Of a DNA stretch of 64,000 nt, positions 10,495 to 21,299 are shown piece by piece. Position numbers and translations under genes: made by a program. Each line of letters starts with the position of its first letter. The first letter of the stretch is position 1. Source of the DNA: Norana najaformis (lineage: Eukaryota; Annelida; Clitellata; Crassiclitellata; Hormogastridae); the NCBI GenBank assembly GCA_964023275.1, contig OZ029923.1, positions 2,433,551 to 2,497,550 of the forward strand, written 5' to 3'. The notes under the pieces were generated by a model. The model was given only the letters and a program-made list of their open reading frames with translations. It was not told where the DNA came from and did no database searches.

Positions 10495-13400
10495 TTAGTT
10501 GCCGCATTGCAGACACTTTTTACAAATGACGACCCCAGCAATGATGACCAACAGAACGACAACGGAGACGCTCACGCCGATTGCAATGCGAATGGCTTTG
10601 CCGTGTTTTGTCAAGGAAACTTCCTCTGCAAATAATTAAGCAATAGTTACGAGAACAACTATAACCTTCGGTAACTATTTATCGAATGCTAAGAACTGAG
10701 TTCATTGAAGCCGTAAATGCCGTTATGTCTTCTAGAAACATTTAAGACAGTAGGCTAGTCTAGAATGCGTTATATCGCATAATAATGATTCACGTTACGT
10801 TGGCACTGTATTGCATCGCATAACATCACTTGCTATCAGAGCACAAATATCAATAGACAAATACAACAACATCGTAATAACAACAAGAACAACATTAATA
10901 GAAATAATTTAAAAAACAATAATAAAAACCAAAAAAAAACAAAAGAAATAATATCATCAACATCATTATCATCATTATCGTCGTAATCATCATCTTCTTT
11001 ATTCTCATCATTGTATCCTTCTCCTCCTCCTCGCCTCCTCATCTTCCTCCTTCTCTTTGACCTCCTCCTCACCCTCATCGTAGTTGGCAATTGTTGGCAG
11101 CGCCCTCATTGCTTCCCTCAACGGCTTGTTTAGGCTATTCATTTACTTTTTGAATTCGTATTGCGCCACTATCTATTTATTCAACCCAATGTTTTCCTGA
11201 ATTAGCAACTGTTCGTACCAATCTTAGCAGCTGCAAGTAGCGGAACAAAGCCAGTTGATTGCTGATTGTGTGACAGTGTCTTGTCGAATTAGAATTTCAT
11301 GCTTAGCATTAGCATTGAAGAATTCACGCATTATATCTTCTCACTTACGTGAATCTTTTACGTGCCACACTCCTCTGACTACATTCACTGCTTGGCATTT
11401 GTACTTTGCAGAAGACGTTCCGTTTTTCAGCTCTGCCACGACCTTCTCACCTTCTGCCAAAAACTCCCATTTAGTGGCGTTGTCCTCCTTAATCCCCCAG
11501 TAAAAAGAGGCCGGTGGATTTGCATCTGCGCTACAAGTGAGTTCTTCCCCGGGACCAACGTACAGCAATGGCCTCGTCAAAACGTTCCTTACGGAATCTG
11601 AAACGAGGTTTTAACAGCAATGAACTAATGGTTTTGCGCGAGCCATTGTAACAAAAATTACTATAGCGCCAGGCAAGATTGAGCTTGGTCGGGTAAAGAA
11701 TACGGCAGTAGTGATGATAGTATTATTGATCGATGTCGGCTGTCTGTTTTCACGCTGTAGTCGACTGCTGTATGAGCGCTAGGCTAGGCCGGGCGACGGT
11801 GATTGCCGCTAGCAATGGATGCCGCTCGCGTCTAAGAGCTGGAGTAGGCGGGAACGAGAAGCGCGCCGAACGATGGATGCCGCCAAAAGGTGCCGCTCGC
11901 GCCTATAGGAGTTGGAGGGAAACAGGCCCGCCTAAGTTGGCGCGCGCGCGCGAACGATGCGAGGGAAAGAAGAACCGCCAAAAGGGCTGGCGCGAAGAAG
12001 AACCGCCAAAGGCTGGCGCGAAGAAGAGCCGCCAATAGCGGGCGCGGAAGAAGAGGCGCGAAACAGTTGGAGCGAAAGAAGAGGCGCGAAACAGTTGGAG
12101 CGAAAGAAGAGGCGCGTACAAAGACGCGGGAGAGTTGGCGCCTAGTCAAAAGCGCGCGGATATCTCCTATATAAAGAACGCAGAAAGAGCGCGGCCGGAC
12201 AGCTCGGCTCACTTGGCGCTAGTTTTTTAGACGGACAAGGATCTCCTGAGAGCTCACTTTGTCGCGCTCAGGCGAGTAATTCGTAGCTATTGCGGAGTTG
12301 TACGTTTAAGCTGATTTTCTGCCGTGGATTATTCTGCCGTCGATGTGCTTAGTCAATACGCTGTCGTTGGGAAGAAAACGGGATAATTCTTGGAATATAC
12401 TTCGTCGTCGTCGCTGTCAACGAAGAGTTCGCCATTTTAATCAGGAAGTTAAATCTTTTCTTTTATGTGTAAATTGTGGGCGAATTCTTTGAGCTCATGT
12501 CAGGCAGCCAATTTTCTATTAGATCGAAGGTTTAGAGTTCGATTGTAGCAATTGTTGAACTAAGAACTCTTGAGGTTTAAAGAACTTGTAATTAGCGAAG
12601 AATTGAGATTGACGAATACGATTAATTAAAATTGAATCTATTAGGTAAGAATAAACTTGTAAAACGAAAGAAATGGCTGATTCAGATTTCCGTAGCGTAG
12701 TAGAGTCTATATTTGCCTCTCTGTCCTCGCTCCGAGAAGATTTAGCACAGCGCCAGGATCAGTTACGAAGTGAATGATAGAGCGCCAAGCAGAGTTGGAA
12801 CATAAACTAGATCAAATTCATGTAGCGCCTATGTCGGACATTATGCAGCGCTCGAGTTTTGAAACAGAAAAGTCTGTCGGGAAAGCCACCACGAACCCTT
12901 ACGCTCTAGGAGAGGGGGTAGCGGCCCATCCGGCTGCCGCGGACAACACTTGGCCATCTGGTGATCGAACGGCGGAAGAATCTAAGCAACTTCCGGTCTT
13001 TCGCAGAAGTTTAAGATTGAGTTCGAAACCGCCCACTTATTATGGAACGGGTGCTGTACGAAGCCGAATTGCAAGTTCGACCGACCAGGATTCGAACCCA
13101 CTACCGATGTCTGACAAATCCTTAGTTCTTTCCTCCGGGCTCTCCCGACAGCTAACGGTGGCGTCATTCCACGCACCAAAGACCGTTACACCATTCACCG
13201 GTGATAATGAAATCTCAAGAAAAATTACAATAACTGAATAAGCCTGTATTTTTTGGCTTTTTCAAATTCTTAATATAAAAATCCACTTACGTCAGTATTT
13301 TGCATGAGTTTGTTAAATCTTTCTAGTGTCAATCTTGTATCAGGGAATTATTTGAGCAAACGTTTTCCATCATATTTTCATTTTTGAGCGGGATTTTAAT

Positions 13401-16400
13401 AAAAATTCTATCTTAACTGAAAGCCATTATGAATTAGAGTTGTGGTTCTCAGTTTTTCGTCCCTGGGACCACTTTACCAGATTGAGACTTGCGGCTGATC
13501 GCTTGCTTCATAGAGCCCAACGACTTTTAAAATCAGAAATAAACAAATTTGACCGTCAAAGGAAAACAGTTTTCACTATGATATGATCAGTGTCGTCACC
13601 AAAACAAAAGAATAGAACCAGTATTATAAAAACAGGCTAGAATGCTAATTTACAAAAGTGGAAAACACAGTCTTATGTGTTATACAGAGAAGGACCTCGC
13701 CATCTTCTGACACCTGCTTCATGCACCCAAACCACAGGCGTTCCGCAGACAGCGCTTAGGAAACAGAGTTTGAGTTAACGAAAATAATTACGTAATGATA
13801 TGACGTCATTTAAAGAAACTGTCCATAAACTATAACATTTCAGGCCTATGCAGTAAATAAACAAGAACAGAAACTTATAAACATAAATTTCAAACATTTT
13901 TGCTTAACTTTTTTAGAGTGGGAACCCATCCAAAAAGTTGCACTCGTTGCTACCAACATGTTTTGAGATCACTCTTTTGAAGATATTAGAATAGGACTAT
14001 TTGGTATGAAATGATTTTTCTCGCTTAGCAGTAGGTTACCATATGTACCAAGGTGTTGCACAAGACAAAACGTTCGCCCTGGCTACTTTATTATGATTGC
14101 TAATAAAATACATTTTACACATTAGAGAATCAAATTTTTTATTTCGATTGTCGTCTAAATTGACAGAATACTCACATAAAATTTTAAATTCCTTAGTTTC
14201 GCAGACCGGCACCTCGGCCTGTTGACCACTAAACGAGGCATAACACACCAGCGTCTGAACCTTTGGCGCTTTAGCGACAGTTGACAAGGTCCCGTGAATA
14301 TGGTAGTCTTGTGAATTATTTCGTGATTGACCTTCAGCCAATTTACCGTCTTTACGAAACCACTTCACCTGAGGCTTTCCAATTCCATAGACTGTCGCTT
14401 CACACTTGTACTCTATAAAGTCGTCTTCGGCCACCAATCCGTTGATACTAGGAGCTGTTGCAGTGCAACTGGGTTGCGGTTCTGGAAGGAAGGGAGAAAG
14501 TCTATGATTTATTGAGATACTGCAATGTAAGACAGGTAAAATATTCGGAGATTTACACAGTTGTGCTTTTCCAAAAGTTTACTACTTGCTCGTCGGAACT
14601 TAGGTAACACCTTTTACAACCTCTTGGTCAGGGCTTAGGTAGTAAGTTTTCATTAGCTCTTTGTCGGGGCTTATGTAATACCTTTCACTGTATACTCATC
14701 TGAACTGATATTACCTTTAACTGCCTTCTTTTCAGCTAATACTTTTAGGTACTAAAAGTATTACCTGCCCATCAGAACCTGATTAGTACCTCATACTATC
14801 TAGTCCTTGGGACATAGATAGTAGCTTTTAGTAGACCAGCTCGTCAGTGCCGATAGTTGTAGCGTCGTTGTTGAAGGTTTAAAATACATTATATGGATGA
14901 ATAAAGAGCTTTATAGTAGCATATTTACAAAGTTACCACTCTCAATAACAAGTCACTTTGAACAATTAATTTTATCTGCAAATAATAATATTTACGAGCA
15001 ATTTTGATAAACTGACCGATAAAATTATAATCCAGATATTTTTGTTACCGATTTCAGATATTCGGTCATGGCCTTGGGATACTTTGTTAAATTAAGGAAC
15101 CCAACGAAAGTTTCCTCTGAGTTTTCCATTTGATACCTATGCGCTGTGTTGTAAACATACATACATACACACATACATGCATATATACATTGATAAATAA
15201 ATACATTGACTGATGGATTCAGTTCATTATAATGCGTGGAACAAATGTAGGGTCCCGAGGTAACTTACCGATAACGAACAGGTAAACATCGGCTGAAGAA
15301 CCAGAGATGGTGCACTGGTAGCGCAAGGCGTCTGTCTGTCCGACGTTTTTGATGATAAGATCACAGCCGTTCTGTTGATTATTGCTCGTGAGTGGCAAAG
15401 CCGCAGAATCGTTAAACTTCTTCCATTGAATCCCTGAGCAACTGTCTGAGCGCAACGGACACTGCACAGTTTCAGAGTTTCCAACGTAGGCCTTAGTGAC
15501 CGCCGCCTTTCCCTCAACGTCTGCACGAACGAAGAGAATATTTTCATCGACTACTGTATATATATATGTATGTATGTATGTTTATTTGTATGCAAGCACG
15601 TATATTGTGTGTATGTGTGTATTGTGTGTATGTATTGTGTATACAGATATGTATGAGTGTATGTATGTACGTATTGTATTCCATTATGTGTTGCATGTGT
15701 ATATCTATATATGTATGTATATTTATATGCATGTATATATGTGCTTAATGTATGTATGTATGCGTGTATATGTACATATGTATATGTATTTGGGTATGTA
15801 TATGTGAAATTATGCATGTTTTATGTATTTATGTATGTAATACTATGTAAGCATGTATGTATGTATCTGAGCTTTTATGTACCGTATTTAAGGACTTCAT
15901 GAAAGCGCGGTGAATATGGCTATTAATGGGATCCAAACAGCTTGGGTCTTAACATAGTAAGAATGCAACTTCTTGCTGCAACTTGAGCTGAGTTAGAACG
16001 AACAGTACTTCAGTTCACGGGAAGACTGTTCCAAAGGACTATAGCACTGTTTTTGACTATATTGAACACAACGTAGGCAGTTACTGCATCATACTTACCG
16101 TATTTACACAAAAGGCTCTATTTTAATTTCTTGCTGACTTAAAGGGCTTATCACTATTCAGTGAACTCCTCTGATTATCTCCACTCGGCATGGCCATGAC
16201 ACTGAAACTAACCAACGAAATTTGTTCCTCAGGATTTGATTTTTTAACGCAGTGAATAAAACTTGTTCTCCTAACGCAGCTTTTGTATGGCAGTGAGATT
16301 TCGGGTACTTACATTACATCAACACCGACATTCAATTACATTTACGTTTACACACGCTGACCGCACCGACGATGAGAGCACATAGCTCTTGGTGGCTTTT

Positions 16401-16954
16401 CAATCGCTCGCATTTGTTCCTCGTGTTAAGTCCTCGCTGCGCAGCAGAGGGCTTTTGCTGTTGTTGGCCCATCTCTATGCAATGGACTTCCGCTATCGTT
16501 TCGTGCAAGCCGAGTCAGCTCGATGTTTAAAGACGTTCTTATTTCCCCGGGGTTCTCATGCTGGAAGTGCCTCTGAGTAGCTTGTTCTCTAAGAAGCGTT
16601 ATATAAGTTATCAAATACCATACAATAGAGTGTTCATTTAGCAGTTTGTGTTGGCCTTTCAATAACGATTGAAACTCACGTCTTCCTTGATGAAATTCCC
16701 GACGGCTGATTATGTGTCTTTCCAAACGCTATGCCATCTGCTACCTTACCACCATGTCATCCTACTAATACAGCACCCTTGAAGAGCTACGCAGAGTGTG
16801 CTAGAAAAACGTTTAGCTGCACATAAACATTATCATGCTAATCTACATATGCTAGAAGTTTAAGAGGAAATATTTTTGTTTCTTTTCCAGGAATACCTGT
16901 AAGTGAAATGACTAGAAGCAGTCCAACGTGTAGTGCTATCGATGTAAGAACCAT
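10495..16954 (-). CDS. Receptor A: signal peptide, three Ig domains, membrane helix, short tail
   Basis: Predicted exons, 5' to 3' on the minus strand: 16897-16954, 15269-15520, 14176-14481, 11349-11597, 10495-10625. All junctions are GT-AG and phase 1; the assembly is 996 nt, 331 residues. Residues 1-19 (MVLTSIALHVGLLLVISLT) are a signal peptide. Residues 20-103 form a V-like domain (VQC...IQW...CDLIIKNV...YQC), 104-205 a C2-like domain (YKC...VKW...VCYAS), 206-288 an I-like domain (LTCSADANP...FYW...YKC), and 289-331 hold a stalk, one helix (IAIGVSVSVVVLLVIIAGVV) and a tail CKKCLQCGN. NGTS is a likely N-glycosylation site. The helix carries no charged residue and the tail no tyrosine motif. 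It should be a plasma-membrane recognition protein; ligand unknown. It is the paralogue of B. Exon borders are my prediction from sequence only. Confidence 0.85.
10626..11348 (-). repeat. Intron 4 of receptor A with trinucleotide tract
   Basis: Intron of 723 bp. Positions 10850-11080 are a purine/pyrimidine-biased, degenerate trinucleotide tract (CAT, CTC and AAC units). It corresponds to the AAT-rich tract at 23185-23500 in the same intron of B, so it predates the duplication. Confidence 0.7.
11940..12125 (+). repeat. GC-rich tandem repeats upstream of a TATA box
   Basis: Several imperfect units built on GCGCGAAGAAGAACCGCC and, at 12066-12118, two nearly identical units containing AGTTGGAGCGAAAGAAGAGG. 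They lie just upstream of the TATA box of the inserted element and could be its U3 enhancer repeats. Confidence 0.65.
12168..12176 (+). promoter_or_regulatory. TATA box of the LTR-like insert
   Basis: TATATAAAG, followed about 30 bp later by a plausible start region. It is oriented like the gag-like frame at 12673. Confidence 0.5.
12673..13240 (+). pseudogene. Truncated gag-like frame of the inserted element
   Basis: ATG at 12673 opens a Glu/Gln-rich, coiled-coil-like N-terminus (RSVVESIFASLSSLRED). A TGA stops it at 12775, while the overlapping frame from 12774 continues the same heptad-like pattern (RQAELEHKLDQI), so a one-base indel is likely. The continuation includes a basic RRSLRLSSKPP block reminiscent of the very end of retroelement polyproteins, implying that most of pol has been lost. 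The frame runs past the right end of the element into host DNA. Confidence 0.45.
13430..13955. mobile_element. Possible non-autonomous hAT-like element in intron 3 of A
   Basis: The stretch begins GTGGTTCTCAGTTTTTCG and ends with GGGAACCCATCCAAAAAGTT, which resembles the GGTTCTCAACCTTTT termini of many non-autonomous hAT elements. Copy 2 (24305-24560) has the same ends but lacks about 280 bp of interior. No clear target duplication was found. Confidence 0.3.
14482..15268 (-). repeat. Intron 2 of receptor A with degenerate minisatellite
   Basis: Positions 14570-14850 contain irregular repeats of roughly 40 bp built on TCGTCGGGGCTTAGGTAATA and ACCTTTTACTA. The same degenerate repeats fill 25190-25470 in the matching intron of B. 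Confidence 0.6.
15521..16388 (-). repeat. Intron 1 of receptor A, first part: (GTAT)n array then unique DNA
   Basis: Positions 15555-15870 are a degenerate GTAT/GTAC array ending in TCTGAGCTTTTATG, the reverse of a SINE tail. Positions 15870-16388 hold no recognised feature beyond homology to 26430-26940 in intron 1 of B. Confidence 0.75.
16395..16628 (+). pseudogene. LINE 3' remnant shared by both duplication copies
   Basis: Similar to the end of the LINE at 7790-8050: it shares TCGTGCAAG, GGGTTCTCATGCTGGAAG and the tail GCGTTATATAAGTTATCAAA. The matching piece at 26985-27212 shows that the insertion predates the segmental duplication. It lies antisense in intron 1 of receptor A. Confidence 0.75.
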
Positions 16955-17120
16955 TTTCACGGAAGGCGCGTCTTGTGGGTCTACAGAAACAGTACCTTCT
17001 CGACAACGTACGCGAAGAAAATACTTTCTGAGGATTTTTCGCCAATTGCAGACGGTCTGGAACTTCCTACTTGAAATCGGAAGTGCAACAAGTGTCAACT
17101 AGTATTCACGATAATCAAGA

Positions 17121-17129
17121 CTTATATAG
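17121..17129 (-). promoter_or_regulatory. Likely TATA box of receptor A
   Basis: Minus-strand CTATATAAG, 167 bp upstream of the predicted ATG. Receptor B has TATATAAGT at nearly the same distance (166 bp). Further upstream, 17155-17275 is conserved with 27740-27855, including a CATGTGAC motif. Confidence 0.5.
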
Positions 17130-17461
17130 GACTGCGGTTCTGCGTTGAAACTCATGTCACGTATTTAATGGAGATTTGTTATAACTTTATGTTTAAAAAA
17201 TAAGATCATGTGACGATATTGATATTACTAATCTAATCAGTGGTAATAAATTTACATTCATACTCTTATTTCACTTTTCACCAATGCGAGAAACAGGCTT
17301 CAAATTCTATTTCCATAATGAAACCTGATAAATGGCTCTGTATTCTTTTTAGGGTGATTGAACTGTAAGTAGCTTAATGCTTTGTATAGACCTTCTTGAA
17401 GCTGAAGTATTATACCTCTCTTCAACTATCAGGCCATAAAAATGTAGGAATTTATTACAGT

Positions 17462-18207
17462 GGAACGCGTTGGTGTAATGGTATGGTCTGTGCCTGGTAA
17501 CCGGAGGGGCACGGGTTCGAATCTGCCTTAAGCCAATACATAGCGACCTTTGACAAGTTGCTCACGCACAATTGTCTGTGAGGAATCTAACTCACTCATG
17601 TCACCCCCGAGTGGCATAAAGCCAGTGGACCTGCCTTCAGACAGAGAACTCATAATCATCTTCATCATCACAACCATCATCATCATCACCATCATCATCA
17701 TCACAATCATCATCATAATCATAATCATCATCACAATCATCATCATCATCACAATCATCATCATCATCATCAATATCATCATCATCATCACCTTGTCACC
17801 TAGTGCCGTCGGTTCTTGGAACCCTAGCGACCGTCATGACCAGACTTCTCCATTCTCTCCTGTCCATTGCCACATCCCTCAGCTGTGCAAGATTCATCGC
17901 TGTCTTCCTCTGTACCTCCTCCATCCATCTAGTTCTCGGTCGTCCTCTTCTCCTCGTCCCCTCTCCACACGCCAACATCATCGTCTTTTCCAGTCCATCA
18001 GCGCGCATCACATGTCCAAAGTACATCATCTTCTGCCTGCTGGCTCTTTGATTCAATGTCAGATCACCTCTTAGGTCACCAATCTCCTGTAGTACTGATT
18101 CATTTGTTCTCTTTTCCCTCCACGATATCCTCAGGAGTTTCCTCCATATCCACATTTCACACGCAGCGATTTTATCCTCCAAACCTTTCATCATCAATAT
18201 CATCAAT

Positions 18208-18250
<43 letters not shown>

Positions 18251-18333
18251 ATATCATCACAATCATCATCATCATCATCATCAATATCATCATCATCAAT
18301 ATCATCATCATCATCATCATCATCAACAACATC
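17462..18333 (+). mobile_element. tRNA-SINE with an RTE-like LINE nested in its (ATC)n tail
   Basis: The unit is flanked by ATTACAGT at 17454-17461 and 18334-18341; copy 2 has an empty site near 28076-28093. It begins with a tRNA-like head (box A TGGTGTAATGG; box B GGTTCGAATC near 17512), followed by a GACAAGTTGCTCACGC core near 17550. A long (ATC)n tail runs at 17640-17790 and again at 18185-18333, split by a minus-strand LINE end. Confidence 0.75.
17791..18190 (-). pseudogene. 5'-truncated non-LTR LINE end with (GAT)n tail
   Basis: Minus-strand frame with blocks common at the C-terminus of non-LTR retrotransposon proteins: RKLLRISWREKRTNE, MMYFGHVMRADGLEK, then GRPRTRW. The 3' end runs into (GAT)n, which is usual for RTE-type LINEs. 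It is truncated at its 5' end near 18190. It sits upstream of receptor A and is absent from the equivalent place in copy 2. Confidence 0.75.
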
Positions 18334-18539
18334 ATTACAGTACATCTGCCACCACCCTAAAAGACATTAATATCCCAGTTGTTATCTTTTTTTGCGATGC
18401 CCCATTCCGGTTTGTATTATCTAACACTTTCATTTCCGACTTGCCTACAGTTTGTTTATGGAGCAGTTATTTTAAATAGTTGTTTTGTCTAATGTCTACA
18501 CTATAATAGTATGGACTATATTATTGCAGGTTCAAGGCT

Positions 18540-18800
18540 GTTGAATAGATTCCCTGAAATGACCCTGGGCAAGTTGTTCGAGCGCATTTGTCTCTGTCAT
18601 AAACAGTCGAACTGCATATCAGCATAAACTGGGATGTGAAAGGCAAGTCCTGCCATGCCTAGGCCTTGCAACCTGAACTTTGGGATTCGTCTAGCGCGTT
18701 TGTGGGGTCCTTAAAAGGCGCTATATAAATAACCAGATACTTATATACATATATACACACATACATACATATATACATACATACATGCATACTTATGTGG
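18540..18800 (+). mobile_element. SINE core and tail running into a (CATA)n array
   Basis: Contains CCTGGGCAAGTTGTT and TTTGTCTCTGTCATAAAC, then TAAAAGGCGCTATATAAAT and ACCAGATAC, and passes without a break into CATA repeats (18750-18790). The same element is at 28262-28470, so it predates the duplication. Confidence 0.7.
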
Positions 18801-19558
18801 TGGGGTTCTGTTTCGCGAATTATGGTAATGTTCAGTTTCAGCATCGATTACGATATAGTTTCTGCTACACCAGCTACGATAAGAGGTTTTTCTTCCAGTT
18901 CGTACTGTTCAGCTTTCATCTTTTATTCGATTAACATTCTTCACAGGCAAAGTCTTTCAATCAATGTCTGACAACGTGGGTGTGATTCTCTAATTCAACA
19001 GAGTTACATTACGGAGCGAGCGAGGAACCTTAGCTTACGACGACTTGAACTATATTCTACCCATAACGATTGTTGCAGCGCCAGTAGACGCTGGGCTCTA
19101 TAACTCGGCTACAGTTTCAACTGTGCCCTATCTCCTAGAGTGGAACCTCTCAGAGCTATTCGACTGTGTTCTCTGACGCCTAACTCTCGACTGACTTCTC
19201 TCGCGTCTAAGCAGACTCCTTTACCCAGTGTGGTCTGTCTGCGTATCTCTCCCTGTACCTCTACCCGTCTGGCTTCCTGTCTCTCTTGCCTCTGATTATG
19301 CAATCTTTCTCTACGTGGGCAGCGTGAGTCACTTCCTAGTTAACAGATTCCATCTCTCTGTCTGAACAAAACAATTAATCAGGCCTCCTACCCCTACTCG
19401 GTTGACCCGACCAGGCATTGACATCAGATAATTTTGTCTGCACTAGCAGTCCCTTCTCTTTCTCCCAAACTTCAACAACTACTAAAGAGTGAGTGTGGTA
19501 ATACTTTCATACTTGCGTACATCCTTAAATTAACTGGGTTATACATATATAGTAACAT
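18801..19558. other. Unassigned spacer
   Basis: No gene recognised. A CT-rich portion at 19130-19300 gives a low-complexity minus-strand open frame without recognisable content. I found no counterpart of this stretch in copy 2. Confidence 0.35.
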
Positions 19559-19875
19559 GCACAGTTATAAATATACATACATACATACACACACATACAT
19601 ACCCACATACAAACGTACACACACATACACACATACATACATGCACACATACATATATACCTACATACATACACGCATACATACTCATACAAACATACAC
19701 ACATGCAAACGTACATATGCATTCATGTATATGAATGCATATGTACGTTTGCATATGTATATATATATGTGAATATATACATTCATACGTACATACATAT
19801 ATATGCATATACTTACACACACGCATTCATACATACACACATACATGCATACATACTTACATACATACATACATT
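19559..19875. repeat. (CATA)n array
   Basis: Degenerate CATA/CATG/CACA tetranucleotides, with a palindromic stretch around 19700-19760 (ATTCATGTATATGAAT). Open frames inside it are composition artefacts. Confidence 0.9.
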
Positions 19876-20084
19876 GCTAGCTGAGAGAAAGAAATGTGTT
19901 CCCTACGTTCCATTACGTAACACGGGAGACTTCTTTAGTAGCAACATTCAGTACACGTTACAGTACTTGAATTGTTAGCATTTAAACCTTCCTATTACAT
20001 TCGCTATTTTGAACGTTTTAAAATTTAATAAATACGACATTATTGGACCTAATTGTAGCTTATTCATAAACTTGGCAATTGTTT

Positions 20085-20165
20085 TGCAGCTTGGTTTTGG
20101 TGCGTCATCGCTTGATGCCCTGCTAATTATAAAATGGCGCTACAGAAGTTTCGAATTAACAATAT
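20085..20165 (+). mobile_element. Short retroposon tail (GGCGCTACAGAAGTTT family)
   Basis: Shares GCTTGGTTTTGGTGCGTCAT and a GGCGCTACAGAAGTT end with 28965-29060, and the end only with 32255-32310. Related minus-strand ends with TAATC tails occur near 44060, 49765, 55920 and 56400. Confidence 0.55.
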
Positions 20166-20231
20166 AATACTAATTAGACATGGAGACAATTTTAGCGCAG
20201 TTACTCAATGTAGCTAAAAACTTTTCGACGG

Positions 20232-20377
20232 TCAGTAGAAACAGTCTGTGCCTCCAGAGCTGAGACAAAAGGCCAATGCCAAGATGGCTAAACCAACGGC
20301 GATTATGCCGCCTAATACTGTCATAGATATGACATGCATCTTACTCTCTGGATACGTAAAGTTGTTAGGAGACCGAT
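20232..20377 (-). pseudogene. Orphan membrane exon of a receptor C-like gene
   Basis: After a good acceptor (TGTTGTAG) the exon reads DRSPNNFTYPESKM, then [19 protein letters not shown] and a short tail ending TDCFY with a TGA at 20232-20234. It is clearly the paralogue of the last exon of receptor C (29119-29261). No Ig exon or signal exon is visible on the minus strand between 20.4 and 22.1 kb, because copy 1 of the duplication ends near 20.68 kb. The exon is intact but has no gene to belong to, unless exons further upstream splice to it. Confidence 0.8.
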
Positions 20378-20454
20378 CTACAACATATACACATACATGT
20401 AAATGTAAATGTACACTTGTTTCTATAGCTACCGTATGGCGGTATTACGCTAGC

Positions 20455-20680
20455 AAATTAGCCGTTATATGGAAATTAGCTCATTACATGGAAATTAGCT
20501 TCTGATAGGGAAATTAGCTGCTTATATGGAAATTAGCTCCTTGTATGCATATTGGCGCATTATATATATAAATTAGCTCCTTATAGACAAATTAGCTCCT
20601 CATATGCAAATTAGCTCCTTAAATGCAAATTAGCTCCTTAAATGTAAATTAGCTCCTTAAATGCACATTAGCTCTGTGTA
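20455..20680. repeat. Minisatellite AATTAGCTCCTTATATGCA
   Basis: About a dozen imperfect units of 17-21 bp. A related array is at 29985-30150, next to the receptor C membrane exon, marking the right edge of the duplicated block in both copies. Confidence 0.85.
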
Positions 20681-21299
20681 CAAAGCTATCGGTAAGACAG
20701 GACACAGAAGTTGTCGCGTTCTTTCAGTCCGTTGCGATCCGCTTACGATTCGGACTTCATTGTTGAATCAACTTAGGATAAGGAGTGTTTGAGAAATAAA
20801 TCGATTATAATCGAACTTCGCAGTTGACTTGGTTCGTGAAATTCTCCTGTTATACCACGGCAGCCTTATTTACAAGGGCTTCAACTCAGGCAGGGGGCCA
20901 GAAGTCGTCCTGGCAATTCGAAGTTCGTAGTCCTACCAGCTACCTTGTCGGAAATCAGGAGTTCGACAGGCCCTGAGCAGTCGACTGGTAAAGAAGGACA
21001 CAGAGGAAAGCGAAAAAGCGCCACACATATTCGTAGAGCGGCTTAAGACCTATTTGTATCGTCTTGCTTTTCTTGTCTGACCGATGTGACCAACACTCAC
21101 GCCTCCGATTCCTCGTTCAGCCAGTGGAAGTTTGGCGTATTAATGAATGCGTTACTTATGTTGTGAGAAAAGCTTACTCACCGATGCTCGGTCAAAGTAA
21201 ATCGATAGGCACATCTAGGGCAGATTTGGTTCCGGGCCAATTTCCAGGCAAGATTTCAGGCAGGCAGACAGTCAGACGGCGACGGTGGATGTGATTTAG
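20681..21299. other. Unassigned spacer
   Basis: No gene recognised. A CCGATTCCTCGTTCAGCCAG stretch near 21104 is similar to GATTCCTCTCTCAGCGAATG near 60247, suggesting another low-copy retroposon end. Confidence 0.35.

Larger units (their letters stand above)
11647..13190 (+). mobile_element. LTR-like insertion with TSD in intron 3 of receptor A
   Basis: The insert starts TGTAAC and ends GTTACA, and is flanked by CCAT at 11643-11646 and 13191-13194. The paralogous intron of B has the uninterrupted site (GCGAGCCATTCACC, 24060-24073), so this 1544-bp piece arrived after the duplication. TG...CA ends, a 4-bp duplication, a TATA box at 12168-12176 (TATATAAAG), upstream GC-rich tandem repeats and a gag-like start at 12673 suggest an LTR retroelement. 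However, no second long terminal repeat is visible, so it is either internally deleted or another element type. Confidence 0.6.
9834..20680. repeat. Segmental duplication, copy 1 (contains receptor A)
   Basis: Aligns in the same orientation with 22327-30150. Matching landmarks in order: the CATA array edge, the membrane exon, the trinucleotide tract, the three Ig exons, the LINE remnant, the signal exon and promoter, the SINE with CATA tail, the retroposon tail, a C-type membrane exon and the AATTAGCTCC minisatellite. Copy 1 is longer mainly through two later insertions (11647-13190 and 17462-18333), longer GTAT/CATA arrays and about 280 bp extra near 13.7-13.9 kb. Confidence 0.85.

Noticed and set aside
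13080..13115. Minus-strand tRNA-like box B (GGGTTCGAATCC)
   Set aside because: No matching box A or cloverleaf at the right distance; probably coincidental within the inserted element.
12774..13241. 155-codon host gene
   Set aside because: Lies almost entirely inside the inserted element, starts at an overlapping stop of a gag-like frame and runs out past the element end.
17465..17535. Functional tRNA gene
   Set aside because: tRNA-like boxes but the sequence continues into a SINE core and (ATC)n tail with a target duplication; no proper acceptor stem.
17550..18074. Ile-rich 174-codon plus-strand frame
   Set aside because: Runs through an (ATC)n SINE tail and the antisense strand of a LINE end.
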